Positions 15,423 through 23,161 are shown, counted from the first letter of the stretch. The stretch: 24,480 nt of DNA from SKNW01 sp050485865 (GCA_050485865.1 JBJHCE010000030.1:1-24480); one strand, 5' to 3'. Notes: generated from the sequence alone by a model not told the origin. Program-made: numbers and translations.

Positions 15423-16858
15423 GCCGAACCCTGGCCTCGCGCACCGCCGAGGTGCTGAACGCCCTCGGGACCCGGTTCCTCCCCTTCGCCGATGCGGCGT
15501 CGGAGGAGCTTCCCCTGGGGCGGCTCGTGCGCCTCGCCCTCTTCCAGGTGTCGGTGGGGATGGCGCTCACCCTCCTCGTGGGCACCCTGAACCGGGTAAT
15601 GATCGTGGAGCTCGGGGTGGCGGCCCTCGTGGTTTCGGCCATGATCGCCCTTCCCCTCCTCTTCGCCCCCTTCCGGGCCCTCGTGGGCTTCCGTTCGGAC
15701 CAGCACCGCTCCGCCTTCGGGTGGCGCCGGGTGCCCTACCTCTGGTTCGGGACACTGCTCCAGTTCGGGGGCTTCGCGATCATGCCCTTCGCGCTCCTCC
15801 TCCTGGGCGGAGACCACGGGGCCCCCATGTGGGTGGGGCACGCAGGGGCGGCCCTCGCCTTCCTCCTGGTTGGGGCGGGGGCGCACACGGTCCAGACGGC
15901 GGGGCTCGCCCTGGCCACGGACCTGGCCACCCCCGAGCAGCGGCCCCGGGTCGTGGCGCTCCTCTACCTCTTCCTCCTCGTGGGGATGATCCTGGCCGGG
16001 GTGGCGTATGCGGCGCTCCTCACCCCGTTTTCGCCGCTTCGCCTGATCCAGGTGATCCAGGGAGCGGCGGTGGTGACCGTGGTCCTGAACGGGGTCGCGC
16101 TCTGGAAGCAGGAGGCCCGGGACCGGGTGCGGGCCTCCCTCCCCCGGGACACCACCCGCTTCGCCGACGCCTGGCACGCCTTCACCGAGGGGGGACGCGC
16201 CACCCGCCTCCTCGTGGCGGTGGGGCTCGGGGCTGCGGGGTTCTCGATGCAGGAAGTCCTTCTCGAGCCCTTCGGAGGCGAGGTGCTCGGGATGGGTGTC
16301 GGGGGGACCTCCCTCCTCACGGCCCTCACCGCAGGTGGGGCGGTCCTGGCCTTTGCCGTGGCGGCGCGAAAGCTCGAGCGGGGGGCCGACGCCTGCCGGC
16401 TCGCCGCCGTGGGGGCCCTCGTGGGGGTGGGGGCCTTCGTCGTGATCCTCCTGGCCGGGGTCACCCGCTCCCCCCTCGCGCTCCAGGCGGGGGCGGTGCT
16501 CATCGGTGCCGGGGGCGGCCTCTTCCTGGTGGGCACCCTCACCGCCGCCATGGACCTCCACGTTTCGGAGCGAAACGGCCTCGCCATGGGCGCCTGGGGC
16601 GCGGTTCAGGCCACGGCCATGGGGGTGGCGGTGCTCGCCGGGGGCGCAATCCGCGACGGCGCCGCCCTCCTGGCCGCCTCCGGCCGGATGGGCCCCGGAT
16701 TCGAGGGGCCCGCCGCCGGCTACATGATCGTCTTCCAGCTCGAGATCGTCGCGCTCTTCCTGGCCATGGCCGCCCTGGGTCCCCTGGTGGCGTCGGGCCG
16801 CACCATTCCCGCGGGGCCGGACCGGCGCCGCTTCGGCCTCGCCGAGCTTCCGGGATGA
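15419..16858 (+). CDS. lhaA: Light-harvesting 1 assembly factor LhaA (PucC/BCD family)
   Basis: A 479-residue polytopic membrane protein, second member of the BCD family in the window. Signature GTLNRVMIVELGVAALVVSA followed by ALVGFRSDQHRSAFGWRRVP; about 12 hydrophobic helices; MQEVLLEPFGGEVLGMGVGG in the second half. In purple bacteria LhaA (F1696) binds chlorophylls and the Sec/YidC machinery and supports LH1 assembly; the gene lies between bchM and puhA, exactly as here. The start is GTG 15419 in a GTGA overlap with bchM. Downstream are 46 nt with a strong ribosome-binding site for puhA. LhaA rather than PucC is chosen from synteny. Confidence 0.92.
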   Translation: MSRTLASRTAEVLNALGTRFLPFADAASEELPLGRLVRLALFQVSVGMALTLLVGTLNRVMIVELGVAALVVSAMIALPLLFAPFRALVGFRSDQHRSAFGWRRVPYLWFGTLLQFGGFAIMPFALLLLGGDHGAPMWVGHAGAALAFLLVGAGAHTVQTAGLALATDLATPEQRPRVVALLYLFLLVGMILAGVAYAALLTPFSPLRLIQVIQGAAVVTVVLNGVALWKQEARDRVRASLPRDTTRFADAWHAFTEGGRATRLLVAVGLGAAGFSMQEVLLEPFGGEVLGMGVGGTSLLTALTAGGAVLAFAVAARKLERGADACRLAAVGALVGVGAFVVILLAGVTRSPLALQAGAVLIGAGGGLFLVGTLTAAMDLHVSERNGLAMGAWGAVQATAMGVAVLAGGAIRDGAALLAASGRMGPGFEGPAAGYMIVFQLEIVALFLAMAALGPLVASGRTIPAGPDRRRFGLAELPG

Positions 16859-16890
16859 CCAGGCACCCTCGCCCGGGATCCCCCTTTCCC

Positions 16891-16898
16891 AAGGAGGT
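16891..16898 (+). promoter_or_regulatory. Strong Shine-Dalgarno sequence for puhA N-terminal gene
   Basis: AAGGAGGT lies 6 nt before the GTG at 16905. It is the best match to the anti-Shine-Dalgarno in the operon, where most genes rely on overlapping stop/start coupling. It decides the GTG start and suggests high translation of the structural reaction-centre subunit. Confidence 0.8.
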
Positions 16899-16904
16899 AA
16901 CACC

Positions 16905-17168
16905 GTGGAGTACATCGACTTCGCCCAGATCACCGTGTACCTGTTCTGGTTCTTCTTCGCCGGCCTGATCCTGTACCTCCGGCGCGAGGACAAGCGCGAG
17001 GGCTACCCCCTCGACTCCGACCGGAAGGGCGTTCCGGTCCAGGGGTGGCCGGCCATGCCCGGGGGCACCTCGGACCGGTCCACGCGCCTCAAGCACCCGG
17101 CCCTCGACCCGTCCGACCCCGCCCACTTCATGCCCGAGACCCAGACCGACCAGGAGGCTCCCCGATGA
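16905..17168 (+). CDS. puhA: Photosynthetic reaction centre subunit H, transmembrane half
   Basis: An 87-residue protein equal to the N-terminal part of PuhA. One transmembrane helix (about residues 8-26, ITVYLFWFFFAGLILYLRRE) is followed by the family segment EDKREGYPLDSDRKG. A hydrophilic tail of about 45 residues then ends at a TGA that overlaps the next gene's ATG by 4 nt. In purple bacteria this is one protein of about 250-260 residues with the domain encoded next. Adding the two pieces gives normal length with nothing missing, so this looks like a genuine gene split rather than decay. I recall that the Gemmatimonas phototrophica structure has H as two chains, transmembrane and cytoplasmic. 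GTG start set by the strong Shine-Dalgarno. Confidence 0.9.
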   Translation: MEYIDFAQITVYLFWFFFAGLILYLRREDKREGYPLDSDRKGVPVQGWPAMPGGTSDRSTRLKHPALDPSDPAHFMPETQTDQEAPR

Positions 17169-17695
17169 CGCTCCCCGCTCGCCCCACCGCCCCCCACCCG
17201 GGCGCGGCCCTCGAGCCCACCGGAGACCCCATGCGCGACGGCCTCGGCGCCGCCGCCTGGGCCACCGACCGGGCCGACCGCCCGGACCTGACCCACGACG
17301 GGCGCCCCCGGATCCAGCCCATGCGATCCCTCACCGGGTGGAGCGTGGAAGGACGGGACCCCGATCCCCGCGGAATGAAGGTCGTCGGGGCCGATGGCAC
17401 CGTGGCCGGCACCGTGACCGACCTCTGGGTGGACCTGGCCGAGCCGCAGGTGCGCTTCCTCGAGACGGCGCTCGCCGACGGGAGCGGGGCGGTACTCGTG
17501 CCCATGGGCTTCGCGAGGATCCGCCGCCGCGAGGGCGAGGTCCGGGTGGAGTCCCTCTACGGGCACCACTTCGCCCACGTGCCCCGGCCGAAGGTCGAAG
17601 GCCGGATCACCCTCCTCGAGGAGGACCGGATCCACGGGTACTTTGCCGGCGGGTATCGCTACGCGCACCCGTCCCGGCTCGAACCGCTCTTCTGA
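17165..17695 (+). CDS. puhA: Photosynthetic reaction centre subunit H, cytoplasmic half (PRC-barrel)
   Basis: A 176-residue soluble protein equal to the C-terminal part of PuhA. It begins with a 19-residue linker and then GDPMRDGLGAAAWATDR. A PRC-barrel-like domain follows with RDPRGMPV-type sequence (RDPDPRGMKVVGADGTVAGT), VTDLWVDLAEPQVRFLETAL, and the C-terminal VEGRITLLEEDRIHGYFAGG. This domain caps the cytoplasmic side of the L-M core and helps proton uptake to the QB site in the family. It has no membrane helix of its own, so it must be held by the reaction-centre core or by the product of the preceding gene. ATG 17165 is in an ATGA overlap, which would favour near-equal synthesis of the two halves. 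Confidence 0.92.
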   Translation: MTLPARPTAPHPGAALEPTGDPMRDGLGAAAWATDRADRPDLTHDGRPRIQPMRSLTGWSVEGRDPDPRGMKVVGADGTVAGTVTDLWVDLAEPQVRFLETALADGSGAVLVPMGFARIRRREGEVRVESLYGHHFAHVPRPKVEGRITLLEEDRIHGYFAGGYRYAHPSRLEPLF

Positions 17696-17696
17696 G

Positions 17697-18335
17697 ATGG
17701 GTACCCCGTCCGCACCGGGGACCCGCTCCGAACCGGTCCAGGCCCGAATCGATGGGGTGGACGAGCCCCTTCCCGCCGGCGAGGCCCTCCTCTGGGAAGG
17801 CCGCCCCGACCGGCGTCTCCTCGTCCTGCGTGTCTTCCACCTGCGCCTGCTCCTGGTCTACTGGGGGCTCGTGGCCGTCGCGTTCGTGGCGTGGGGGCTC
17901 GCGACCGGGCGGGGCGGGGGCCCCCTGGCCGCCGACCTCGTGTGGCTCGCCGTCGTGGGACTCGTGGGTACCGGGTTGCTCCTTGCCCTGGCCGAGGCGG
18001 TGCGCCGGAGCACCACCTACGCCCTCACCGACCGCCGCGTCGTGATCCGGATGGGGATCGCCTTCCCGTCGGTGCTGAACCTCCCCCTCCAGGCGCTCGA
18101 CGCCGTGGATCTCCGCTCCCTCGGGGGCGGGGCGGGAGAGGTGGTCCTCACCCCCGGGGGCGAAGCCCGGATCGGGTGGCTCTACCTCTGGCCCCATGCC
18201 CGGCCCTGGAGCTTCCGTGAGCCGGCTCCCGCCCTCAGGGCTCTCCGGGATGCGGAGACGGTGGGCCGCCGCATCGCGGCGGAGGCGGCCCGGGTACGCG
18301 CCGCCGGCGAGGCCGCCGGGGAGCCGGTCCCATGA
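17697..18335 (+). CDS. puhB: Photosynthetic complex assembly protein PuhB
   Basis: A 212-residue membrane protein with two transmembrane helices (about 50-70 and 80-100). They are followed by a PH-like domain (about 105-165) with TTYALTDRRVVIRMGIAFPS and LNLPLQALDAVDLRS. In R. capsulatus PuhB aids reaction-centre assembly and its gene directly follows puhA. The ATG at 17697 is one base after the preceding stop; the frame is open further upstream but would run into puhA. The stop overlaps the puhC ATG by 4 nt. Confidence 0.92.
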   Translation: MGTPSAPGTRSEPVQARIDGVDEPLPAGEALLWEGRPDRRLLVLRVFHLRLLLVYWGLVAVAFVAWGLATGRGGGPLAADLVWLAVVGLVGTGLLLALAEAVRRSTTYALTDRRVVIRMGIAFPSVLNLPLQALDAVDLRSLGGGAGEVVLTPGGEARIGWLYLWPHARPWSFREPAPALRALRDAETVGRRIAAEAARVRAAGEAAGEPVP

Positions 18336-18835
18336 GCGTGGTCCGCTTCGAGGAGGACCGCCTGGAGCGGGACCTCATCCCGCCGGCGGCCATCAAGGCA
18401 ACCGGGGTCTTCCTCGTCGTGGTACTGGTCCTGGCAGCGGTGGCGCGCCTCACCGGAGTGGGCGCCCTCGTGGACGAGGCCCAGGAGACCCGGGTCCCCC
18501 TTGCCGAACGGAGCCTCGTCTTCGTACCTGAGGGAGACTCTGGCCCCGTACGCCTCCTGGACGGCGCCACCGGGGCCCTGGTCCGGGAGCTTCCCCCCGG
18601 CGAGGGGGGCTTCCTCCGCGGCGTCGTCCGCCCCCTCAACCGGGAGCGGACGCGGGCCGGCTCCGACCCCGAGGCACCCTGGGTGCTCACGGCATGGTCG
18701 GACGGCGCCCTCACCCTCTCGGATCCGGAAACGGGGATGCGGGTTGATCTCCGTGCCTTCGGCCCCACGAACGCCGACGCCTTCGCCGCACTCCTGGTCC
18801 CCCGAACCCTTGCCGACGGAGCCCCACACCCATGA
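18332..18835 (+). CDS. puhC: Photosynthetic complex assembly protein PuhC
   Basis: A 167-residue protein: a short cytoplasmic N-terminus with ERDLIPPAAIKATG, one transmembrane helix (about 24-42), and a soluble, probably periplasmic, domain with RSLVFVPEGDSGPVRLLDGA and VLTAWSDGALTLSDPETGMR. PuhC is needed for efficient reaction-centre/LH1 organisation in R. capsulatus, and the gene follows puhB there as here. Start and stop both sit in 4-nt ATGA overlaps. The match rests on architecture, motif recall and synteny. Confidence 0.88.
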   Translation: MSVVRFEEDRLERDLIPPAAIKATGVFLVVVLVLAAVARLTGVGALVDEAQETRVPLAERSLVFVPEGDSGPVRLLDGATGALVRELPPGEGGFLRGVVRPLNRERTRAGSDPEAPWVLTAWSDGALTLSDPETGMRVDLRAFGPTNADAFAALLVPRTLADGAPHP

Positions 18836-19161
18836 CCCCCCTGGCCTGGACCGCCGCTGCCGCGGCCCTCCTCGTCCTCGTGACCTGGTTCTTCTGGCGC
18901 CGCACCGAGCGGGTCCCCTGCACCCTCGACCTGGAGCGGACCCACGAGCACCTCCATGCCCATGTCGAGCTCCTCGGCTTCCTCCCGGAGCCCGGCGACT
19001 CGGTCCGGGTGGAAGACGACATCGTGACCCTCGAGTACGGCACCACCGAAACCCGCGAGGCCCAGGCGGTCGTCACCCGGGCGAGCGCGCTCCGCCGGGC
19101 GTGGACCCGCCTCGTCGGCCGCTTCGAGTTCCACGAGCTCTACGACGTGGGCTTCGAGTAG
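18832..19161 (+). CDS. Small membrane-anchored protein of photosynthesis cluster, function unknown
   Basis: 109 residues: one N-terminal transmembrane helix (about 5-22, WTAAAAALLVLVTWFFWRR) followed by an 85-residue soluble domain (CTLDLERTHEHLHAHVELLG, VRVEDDIVTLEYGTTETREA, WTRLVGRFEFHELYDVGFE). Phototrophic proteobacteria commonly have a small unnamed gene of this size between puhC and acsF, and this is probably the counterpart. Translational coupling to puhC (4-nt overlap) implies a role with the reaction centre or its assembly. A structural subunit is possible but unproven. Coding is supported by the operon fit and a sensible C-terminus. Confidence 0.8.
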   Translation: MTPLAWTAAAAALLVLVTWFFWRRTERVPCTLDLERTHEHLHAHVELLGFLPEPGDSVRVEDDIVTLEYGTTETREAQAVVTRASALRRAWTRLVGRFEFHELYDVGFE

Positions 19162-19179
19162 CCCACAGCACCGCATCCC

Positions 19180-19198
19180 GAAACGACCGCACCGTTTC
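19180..19198 (+). repeat. Small inverted repeat before acsF
   Basis: GAAACG and CGTTTC flank a 7-nt loop in the 55-nt gap between the small ORF and acsF. The stem is short and has no T tract, so it is not a convincing terminator. It might protect a processed acsF message end or be chance. Confidence 0.3.
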
Positions 19199-19216
19199 CG
19201 AGAGGAGTCTCCCCCG

Positions 19217-20275
19217 ATGTACCCAGCCACGACCCAGGCGCCCGTCAACGAGCCCACCCGCCGGGCCCAGCAGGATGCCACCCTCGCGCCCCGCTTCTAC
19301 ACCACCGACTTCGGGAAGCTGAACCGGATGAGCGTGGAGGGGGTCCGCGAGGAGTGGGATCGCCTCATCGAGGAATTCCGTGCCGACCCGAACAAGGGAC
19401 ACTTCAAGAGGACCGAGGCCTTCGAGGGAGACTGGTCGCACCTCGAGGTCCGCGACGAGTTCATCGAGTTCCTGGTGAGCTCGATCACGGCGGAGTTCTC
19501 CGGCTGCATCCTCTACGCCGAGATCAGGAAGCGCGTCGACAACCCCGAGCTGGCCGAGCTCTTCGGGCTCATGAGCCGCGACGAGGGGCGCCACGCCGGG
19601 TTCATCAACGGGACCCTCAAGGACCTGGGGATGGGGGTCGACCTCTCGTTTCTCACGAAGACCAAGAAGTACACCTTCTTCCAGCCGAAATTCATCTTCT
19701 ACGCCACCTACCTGTCGGAGAAGATCGGCTACGCCCGCTACATCACCATCTACCGGCACCTGGAGGCGCACCCGGAAAAGCGCTTCCACCCGATCTTCGA
19801 GTGGTTCCGGGACTGGTGCAACGACGAGTTCCGCCACGGCGAGGCCTTCGCGGCGCTGATGCACGCGAACCCCGAGCTCATTCGTGGGCGGAACCGCTAC
19901 TGGATCCGCTTCTTCCTCCTGGCCGTCTTCTGCACCATGTGGGTCCGGGATCACCTCCGGAGCTCGTTCTACGAGGCCATGGGAATGAACACGACGGAGT
20001 ACGACCTGAAGGTCTTCGACATCACCTCGGAGGTGTCGAAGCAGTGCTTCCCCCTGGTCCTGGACTACCGGAACCCGAAGTTCATCGCGCGGATGAACCG
20101 GATGGTCGAGAACACCCGGAGGATGGCGGCCCTCAAGGAGAAGTCCGGGCTCCTCGCGAAGCTCCGCTACAACTCCCTGGCGCTGGCCAATGCCTGGCAG
20201 TTCGTCCGCCTCTACACCATGAAGGTGCACCCGAACGAGATCCCGGCGGACTTCCGGCTCGCTCCGGCCTGGTGA
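19217..20275 (+). CDS. acsF: Aerobic Mg-protoporphyrin IX monomethyl ester cyclase (AcsF)
   Basis: Diiron oxygenase that forms the isocyclic ring E using O2, converting Mg-protoporphyrin monomethyl ester to divinyl protochlorophyllide. 352 residues. Diiron ligands are visible: Glu93 (ITAEFSGCILY), Glu123-x-x-His126 (SRDEGRHAGFIN) and Glu204-x-x-His207 (CNDEFRHGEAF). Conserved blocks LAPRFYTTDFGKLNRM and FEGDWSHLEVRDEF are present. AGAGGAG at 19201-19207 lies 9 nt before the ATG, one of only two clear ribosome-binding sites in the superoperon. It is the last gene of the operon. As the only cyclase in view, with no bchE next to ppsR, it ties pigment synthesis to oxygen unless another cyclase lies elsewhere. 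Confidence 0.97.
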   Translation: MYPATTQAPVNEPTRRAQQDATLAPRFYTTDFGKLNRMSVEGVREEWDRLIEEFRADPNKGHFKRTEAFEGDWSHLEVRDEFIEFLVSSITAEFSGCILYAEIRKRVDNPELAELFGLMSRDEGRHAGFINGTLKDLGMGVDLSFLTKTKKYTFFQPKFIFYATYLSEKIGYARYITIYRHLEAHPEKRFHPIFEWFRDWCNDEFRHGEAFAALMHANPELIRGRNRYWIRFFLLAVFCTMWVRDHLRSSFYEAMGMNTTEYDLKVFDITSEVSKQCFPLVLDYRNPKFIARMNRMVENTRRMAALKEKSGLLAKLRYNSLALANAWQFVRLYTMKVHPNEIPADFRLAPAW

Positions 20276-20287
20276 GCCGGCCGGCTC
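20274..20287. terminator. Perfect palindrome between convergent acsF and amidohydrolase genes
   Basis: GAGCCGGCCGGCTC is a perfect 14-bp palindrome lying between, and overlapping, the acsF stop (20273-20275) and the stop of the convergent gene (20288-20290). It could form a short GC hairpin in both transcripts. No T tract follows in either direction, so termination is only a suggestion from its position. Confidence 0.35.
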
Positions 20288-21922
20288 TCACCCCGGCCCG
20301 GACCCGGGTGCGGGCCTCCGGAGCACCCGCCCGGCGCGCACGTCCACGAAGACCCCGTCCTCCACGGTGACCACCCCGTTCACCACCACCCAGGGGATCC
20401 CGTCGGGATACTGGTGCGGATCGGTGAAGGTGGCACGGTCCACCACCGTGGCCGGGTCGAAGACCACGAGGTCGGCGGAGGCCCCTTCGGCGATGCGCCC
20501 CCGGTCGGTGAGCCCCATGCGGTCTGCGGGAAGGGAGGTCATCTTCCGCACCGCCTCCTCCAGGGTGAGCACCCCGCGTTCGCGCACGTACTCCCCGAGC
20601 ACCCGGGGGTAGGTCCCGTACCAGCGGGGATGGGGGTGCCCGTCTCCCGGCTCCACCAGCCGCCCGTCGGAGGCGATGGCGGTCATGGGGTGCCGCATGA
20701 TCCGCTCCACGTCGTCCTCGTGAAGGGCGTGGTAGATCGCCGAAAGCCCCCCGCGACGCACCGCCTCCACCACGAGCTCCGCCCCGGTATCCATGGTGCG
20801 CGGAAGCCCCTCCCGGTCCGCCCAGTCCCCGAGCGATCCCCCCTCGAGGGAACGGTCCCAGGGGACCCGGGCGAGCTGCACCCGGTCCAGGTCGTTTCCG
20901 CCCCGGTCGTTCACGAGGTTGTCGCGGATCCCGGCCAGGATCGAGTCGGCGAGAACCGGGTCCTCCATCCGTGCCAGGAACCCCTCGTTCCCTCCGCCCA
21001 TGGCCCACTCGGGAATGAGGATCGTGATCCCGGTGTAGGTGGCGGTATACGGGTACTGGTCGAGGATCGCGTCGGTCCCCGCCGCCCGCGCCGAGTCCAC
21101 CATGGCGAGGGTCCGCTCCGACGCCCCCCACATGGGGTAGCCCACCACCTTGTGATGGGTGAGGACCACGGGGATCCCGGCGCGCCGCCCGATCTCGAGA
21201 GCCTCACCCACCCCCTCCATGAGTCCCCGCCCCTCGTCGCGAAGGTGGGAGGTGTAGATCCCGCCTCGCGCCGCCGCCACCTCCGAGAGCGCCACCACCT
21301 CGTCGATGTCCGAGAAGGCTCCGGGGATGTACCGGAGTCCGGTGGAAATCCCGAAGGCCCCGTCGTCCATGGCCTCGGCCACGAGGGCCCGCATCGCCCC
21401 GAGTTCCTCCGCCGTCGGGGCCCGGTCGTCGAGCCCCATCACCGCCCGCCGGATCGTGTTGTGCCCGGCCAGGAAGGCCACGTTCATTCCCACCCCCAGG
21501 ACCGCCGCCGAGTCCAGGTAGGGGGCGAGGGGGAGGGGCGCCGAGCCGTCGGGCCCGCCCAGCGCCGTCGTGACCCCCTGCCGCAGGTGGCTCTCGGCGT
21601 GGGGGAGCCGGAGAAGGGGGTCCAGGTGGGCATGGAGGTCCACGAACCCCGGCGCCACCACGAGCCCCTCCGCTTCGATCTCCACCGCGCCCGCCCCTTC
21701 CGCGATCCCCTCCCGCGCCACCCGTGCGATCCGGTCCCCCCTGACCCCGAGGTCGGCCCGGAAGCCGGGGGCCCCCGTCCCGTCCACCACCGTCGCCCCG
21801 CGGATCACGAGGTCGAAGGGGCCTGGGTCCGGGTCGGGCGGCGCGCCGCATCCGGAAAGGACGAGGGCGAGTGCCCACACGAGGGAAGGATACCGGGATG
21901 CGAGGCTGCGGCCGTTCTGCAC
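20288..21922 (-). CDS. Lipoprotein amidohydrolase, N-acyl-D-amino-acid deacylase (D-aminoacylase) family
   Basis: A 544-residue exported metal-dependent amidohydrolase. The GTG at 21922 has GGAG 7 nt upstream. It gives a lipoprotein signal peptide (LVWALALVLSGC, lipobox LSGC, Cys25). The frame extends to 22042 without a better start. Catalytic signs: the His-x-His metal motif GFVDLHAHLDP (His97, His99), GIYTSHLRDEG, VVLTHHKVVG and IASDGRLVEPGDGHPHPR. The C-terminal RVLGEYVRERGVLTLEEAVR and KMTSLPADRMGLTDRGRIAE are typical of D-aminoacylases. Likely hydrolyses N-acyl-D-amino acids or related amides at the cell surface; the substrate cannot be read from sequence. Convergent with acsF and outside the photosynthesis cluster. 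Confidence 0.88.
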   Translation of the reverse strand: MQNGRSLASRYPSLVWALALVLSGCGAPPDPDPGPFDLVIRGATVVDGTGAPGFRADLGVRGDRIARVAREGIAEGAGAVEIEAEGLVVAPGFVDLHAHLDPLLRLPHAESHLRQGVTTALGGPDGSAPLPLAPYLDSAAVLGVGMNVAFLAGHNTIRRAVMGLDDRAPTAEELGAMRALVAEAMDDGAFGISTGLRYIPGAFSDIDEVVALSEVAAARGGIYTSHLRDEGRGLMEGVGEALEIGRRAGIPVVLTHHKVVGYPMWGASERTLAMVDSARAAGTDAILDQYPYTATYTGITILIPEWAMGGGNEGFLARMEDPVLADSILAGIRDNLVNDRGGNDLDRVQLARVPWDRSLEGGSLGDWADREGLPRTMDTGAELVVEAVRRGGLSAIYHALHEDDVERIMRHPMTAIASDGRLVEPGDGHPHPRWYGTYPRVLGEYVRERGVLTLEEAVRKMTSLPADRMGLTDRGRIAEGASADLVVFDPATVVDRATFTDPHQYPDGIPWVVVNGVVTVEDGVFVDVRAGRVLRRPAPGSGPG

Positions 21923-22056
21923 GGGCGGGCTCCGGAGGGGGAGGCGTGGGGTGAGGTGGTGATTCTGCCCCCGGACCCCGGTCCCGGGCAAGCGGGAGGC
22001 TCCCCGAGGCCGAGCCGGGTCCCCCGGGGCCGCACGGCCCACGGCCCGAAGGCCCC

Positions 22057-23076
22057 CTACCGGGTCACCCGCACCTGCACCCCTGCCCCCCGGGATCCCT
22101 CGTCACCGGGGACGATGGGAATCCACGGGCGGATCACCACGGAGCGGGTCTCCCTGTCGGCCCGGAGGTCGGGGCCCGAGGAGGCCCGCCGGAAGGTCAC
22201 CGCCGCGGTCCCGACGCCGAAGGCACCCACCGCCAGGTTCATCCACCCCACGGTCCGTTCGTCGCCCCCCTCGAGGATCCCGGCGAGGCCGAGCCCCACA
22301 CCGGCGGCGCCCGCGGCCATTCCCACCAGGGCGCGCCCGGCCGAGGGCCGGTCCTCGTGGAGGTCCAGGAGGTTCACGGCGGCCAGCGTTCCCCCGATCC
22401 ACCCGGTGCCCACGCTCGTGAGGAGGTAGCTCCGGCGAAGCTCCCGCTCCGAGACGTTCACCGGCCAGGGGCACCAGGTGGAGAGATGCCCCAGATCGGG
22501 GTCCGTCATGTTGCAGTACATGGGCTGGATCCACGCCGCCTCGGCGGCATCGAGGCCGTGGGCGTCGAGCCACTCGGGGAGCCCCGGCTCGTCCAGGAGC
22601 TCCGGAAGGAGCGCCAGGTTCCGCGACCCCCGGATCGAGGCCACGATTCCGTCCTCGCCGGTGGCGTGGAGGAGGTGCCCCACGGCGCAGTGCGTTCCCT
22701 CGTCGTCCACGAAGACCGGGGCCCGGCCGGGGACCTTCACGTTCCGGGGGAAGACGCCGGCCTCGCGGTAGGCGGCGAGCTCGTCGAGGAGGGCCATGCG
22801 GGCGGTGCGGCGCCCTTCGTCCAGGTGGTCCGCGGGAGCCGCCCGGAGGGCCCGTTCGACCCGCTCCAGGTGGGCGGCGATGGCCCTGCGTTCGAGGATC
22901 TCGGCCGACAGCGCTTCCTCCTCCGCTCCGCGGGCTTCCAGCTCGGCGGTCCGCTCCGGGAGGAGCCATGCCCCCGATGCGAGCAGCAGGGCGAGGAGGG
23001 TCGCGCCGGCCACCCTCAAGGCTCGGGAGGGGGAGGCGCGGGTGGGAAGCGGGCGCAGCGGGGTCGGGGTGGGCAT
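22057..23076 (-). CDS. Membrane protein of unknown function with Cys-containing FVDDEGTHCAVGHLL module
   Basis: 339 residues from the ATG at 23076, which has GGAG 6 nt upstream. The frame is open much further upstream, but that part is a shadow of the next lipoprotein gene. An N-terminal transmembrane helix (about 21-39) is followed by a charged helical stretch (41-80). Then comes a conserved-looking module (about 95-190): VFPRNVKVPGRAPVFVDDEG, HCAVGHLLHATGED, LPEWLDAHGLDAAEAAWIQP. I have seen similar unnamed modules in secreted proteins of myxobacteria and Bacteroidetes. Several cysteines follow (Cys130, 188, 202), perhaps disulfide-bonded outside the membrane. Three weakly hydrophobic segments (about 222-238, 250-268, 278-295) end the protein. 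Function not known. Confidence 0.75.
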   Translation of the reverse strand: MPTPTPLRPLPTRASPSRALRVAGATLLALLLASGAWLLPERTAELEARGAEEEALSAEILERRAIAAHLERVERALRAAPADHLDEGRRTARMALLDELAAYREAGVFPRNVKVPGRAPVFVDDEGTHCAVGHLLHATGEDGIVASIRGSRNLALLPELLDEPGLPEWLDAHGLDAAEAAWIQPMYCNMTDPDLGHLSTWCPWPVNVSERELRRSYLLTSVGTGWIGGTLAAVNLLDLHEDRPSAGRALVGMAAGAAGVGLGLAGILEGGDERTVGWMNLAVGAFGVGTAAVTFRRASSGPDLRADRETRSVVIRPWIPIVPGDEGSRGAGVQVRVTR

Positions 23077-23161
23077 CGGAGGCTCCGGGTCCGGGTCGGG
23101 GGCGAAAGGGTCCACGGAGGAAACGACCGGAGCCGGCACTTCGTGACGCGGGGGGAAGGGC

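Noticed and set aside
17045..17695. Longer start (17045) for the cytoplasmic H half
   Set aside because: The added 40 residues are a frame-shifted reading of the transmembrane-half gene and do not resemble PuhA; the ATG at 17165 in the ATGA overlap is better.
20414..22429. Plus-strand frame of 671 codons opposite the amidohydrolase
   Set aside because: Antisense shadow rich in Gly, His and Pro; the minus-strand gene has metal-binding and lipobox motifs.
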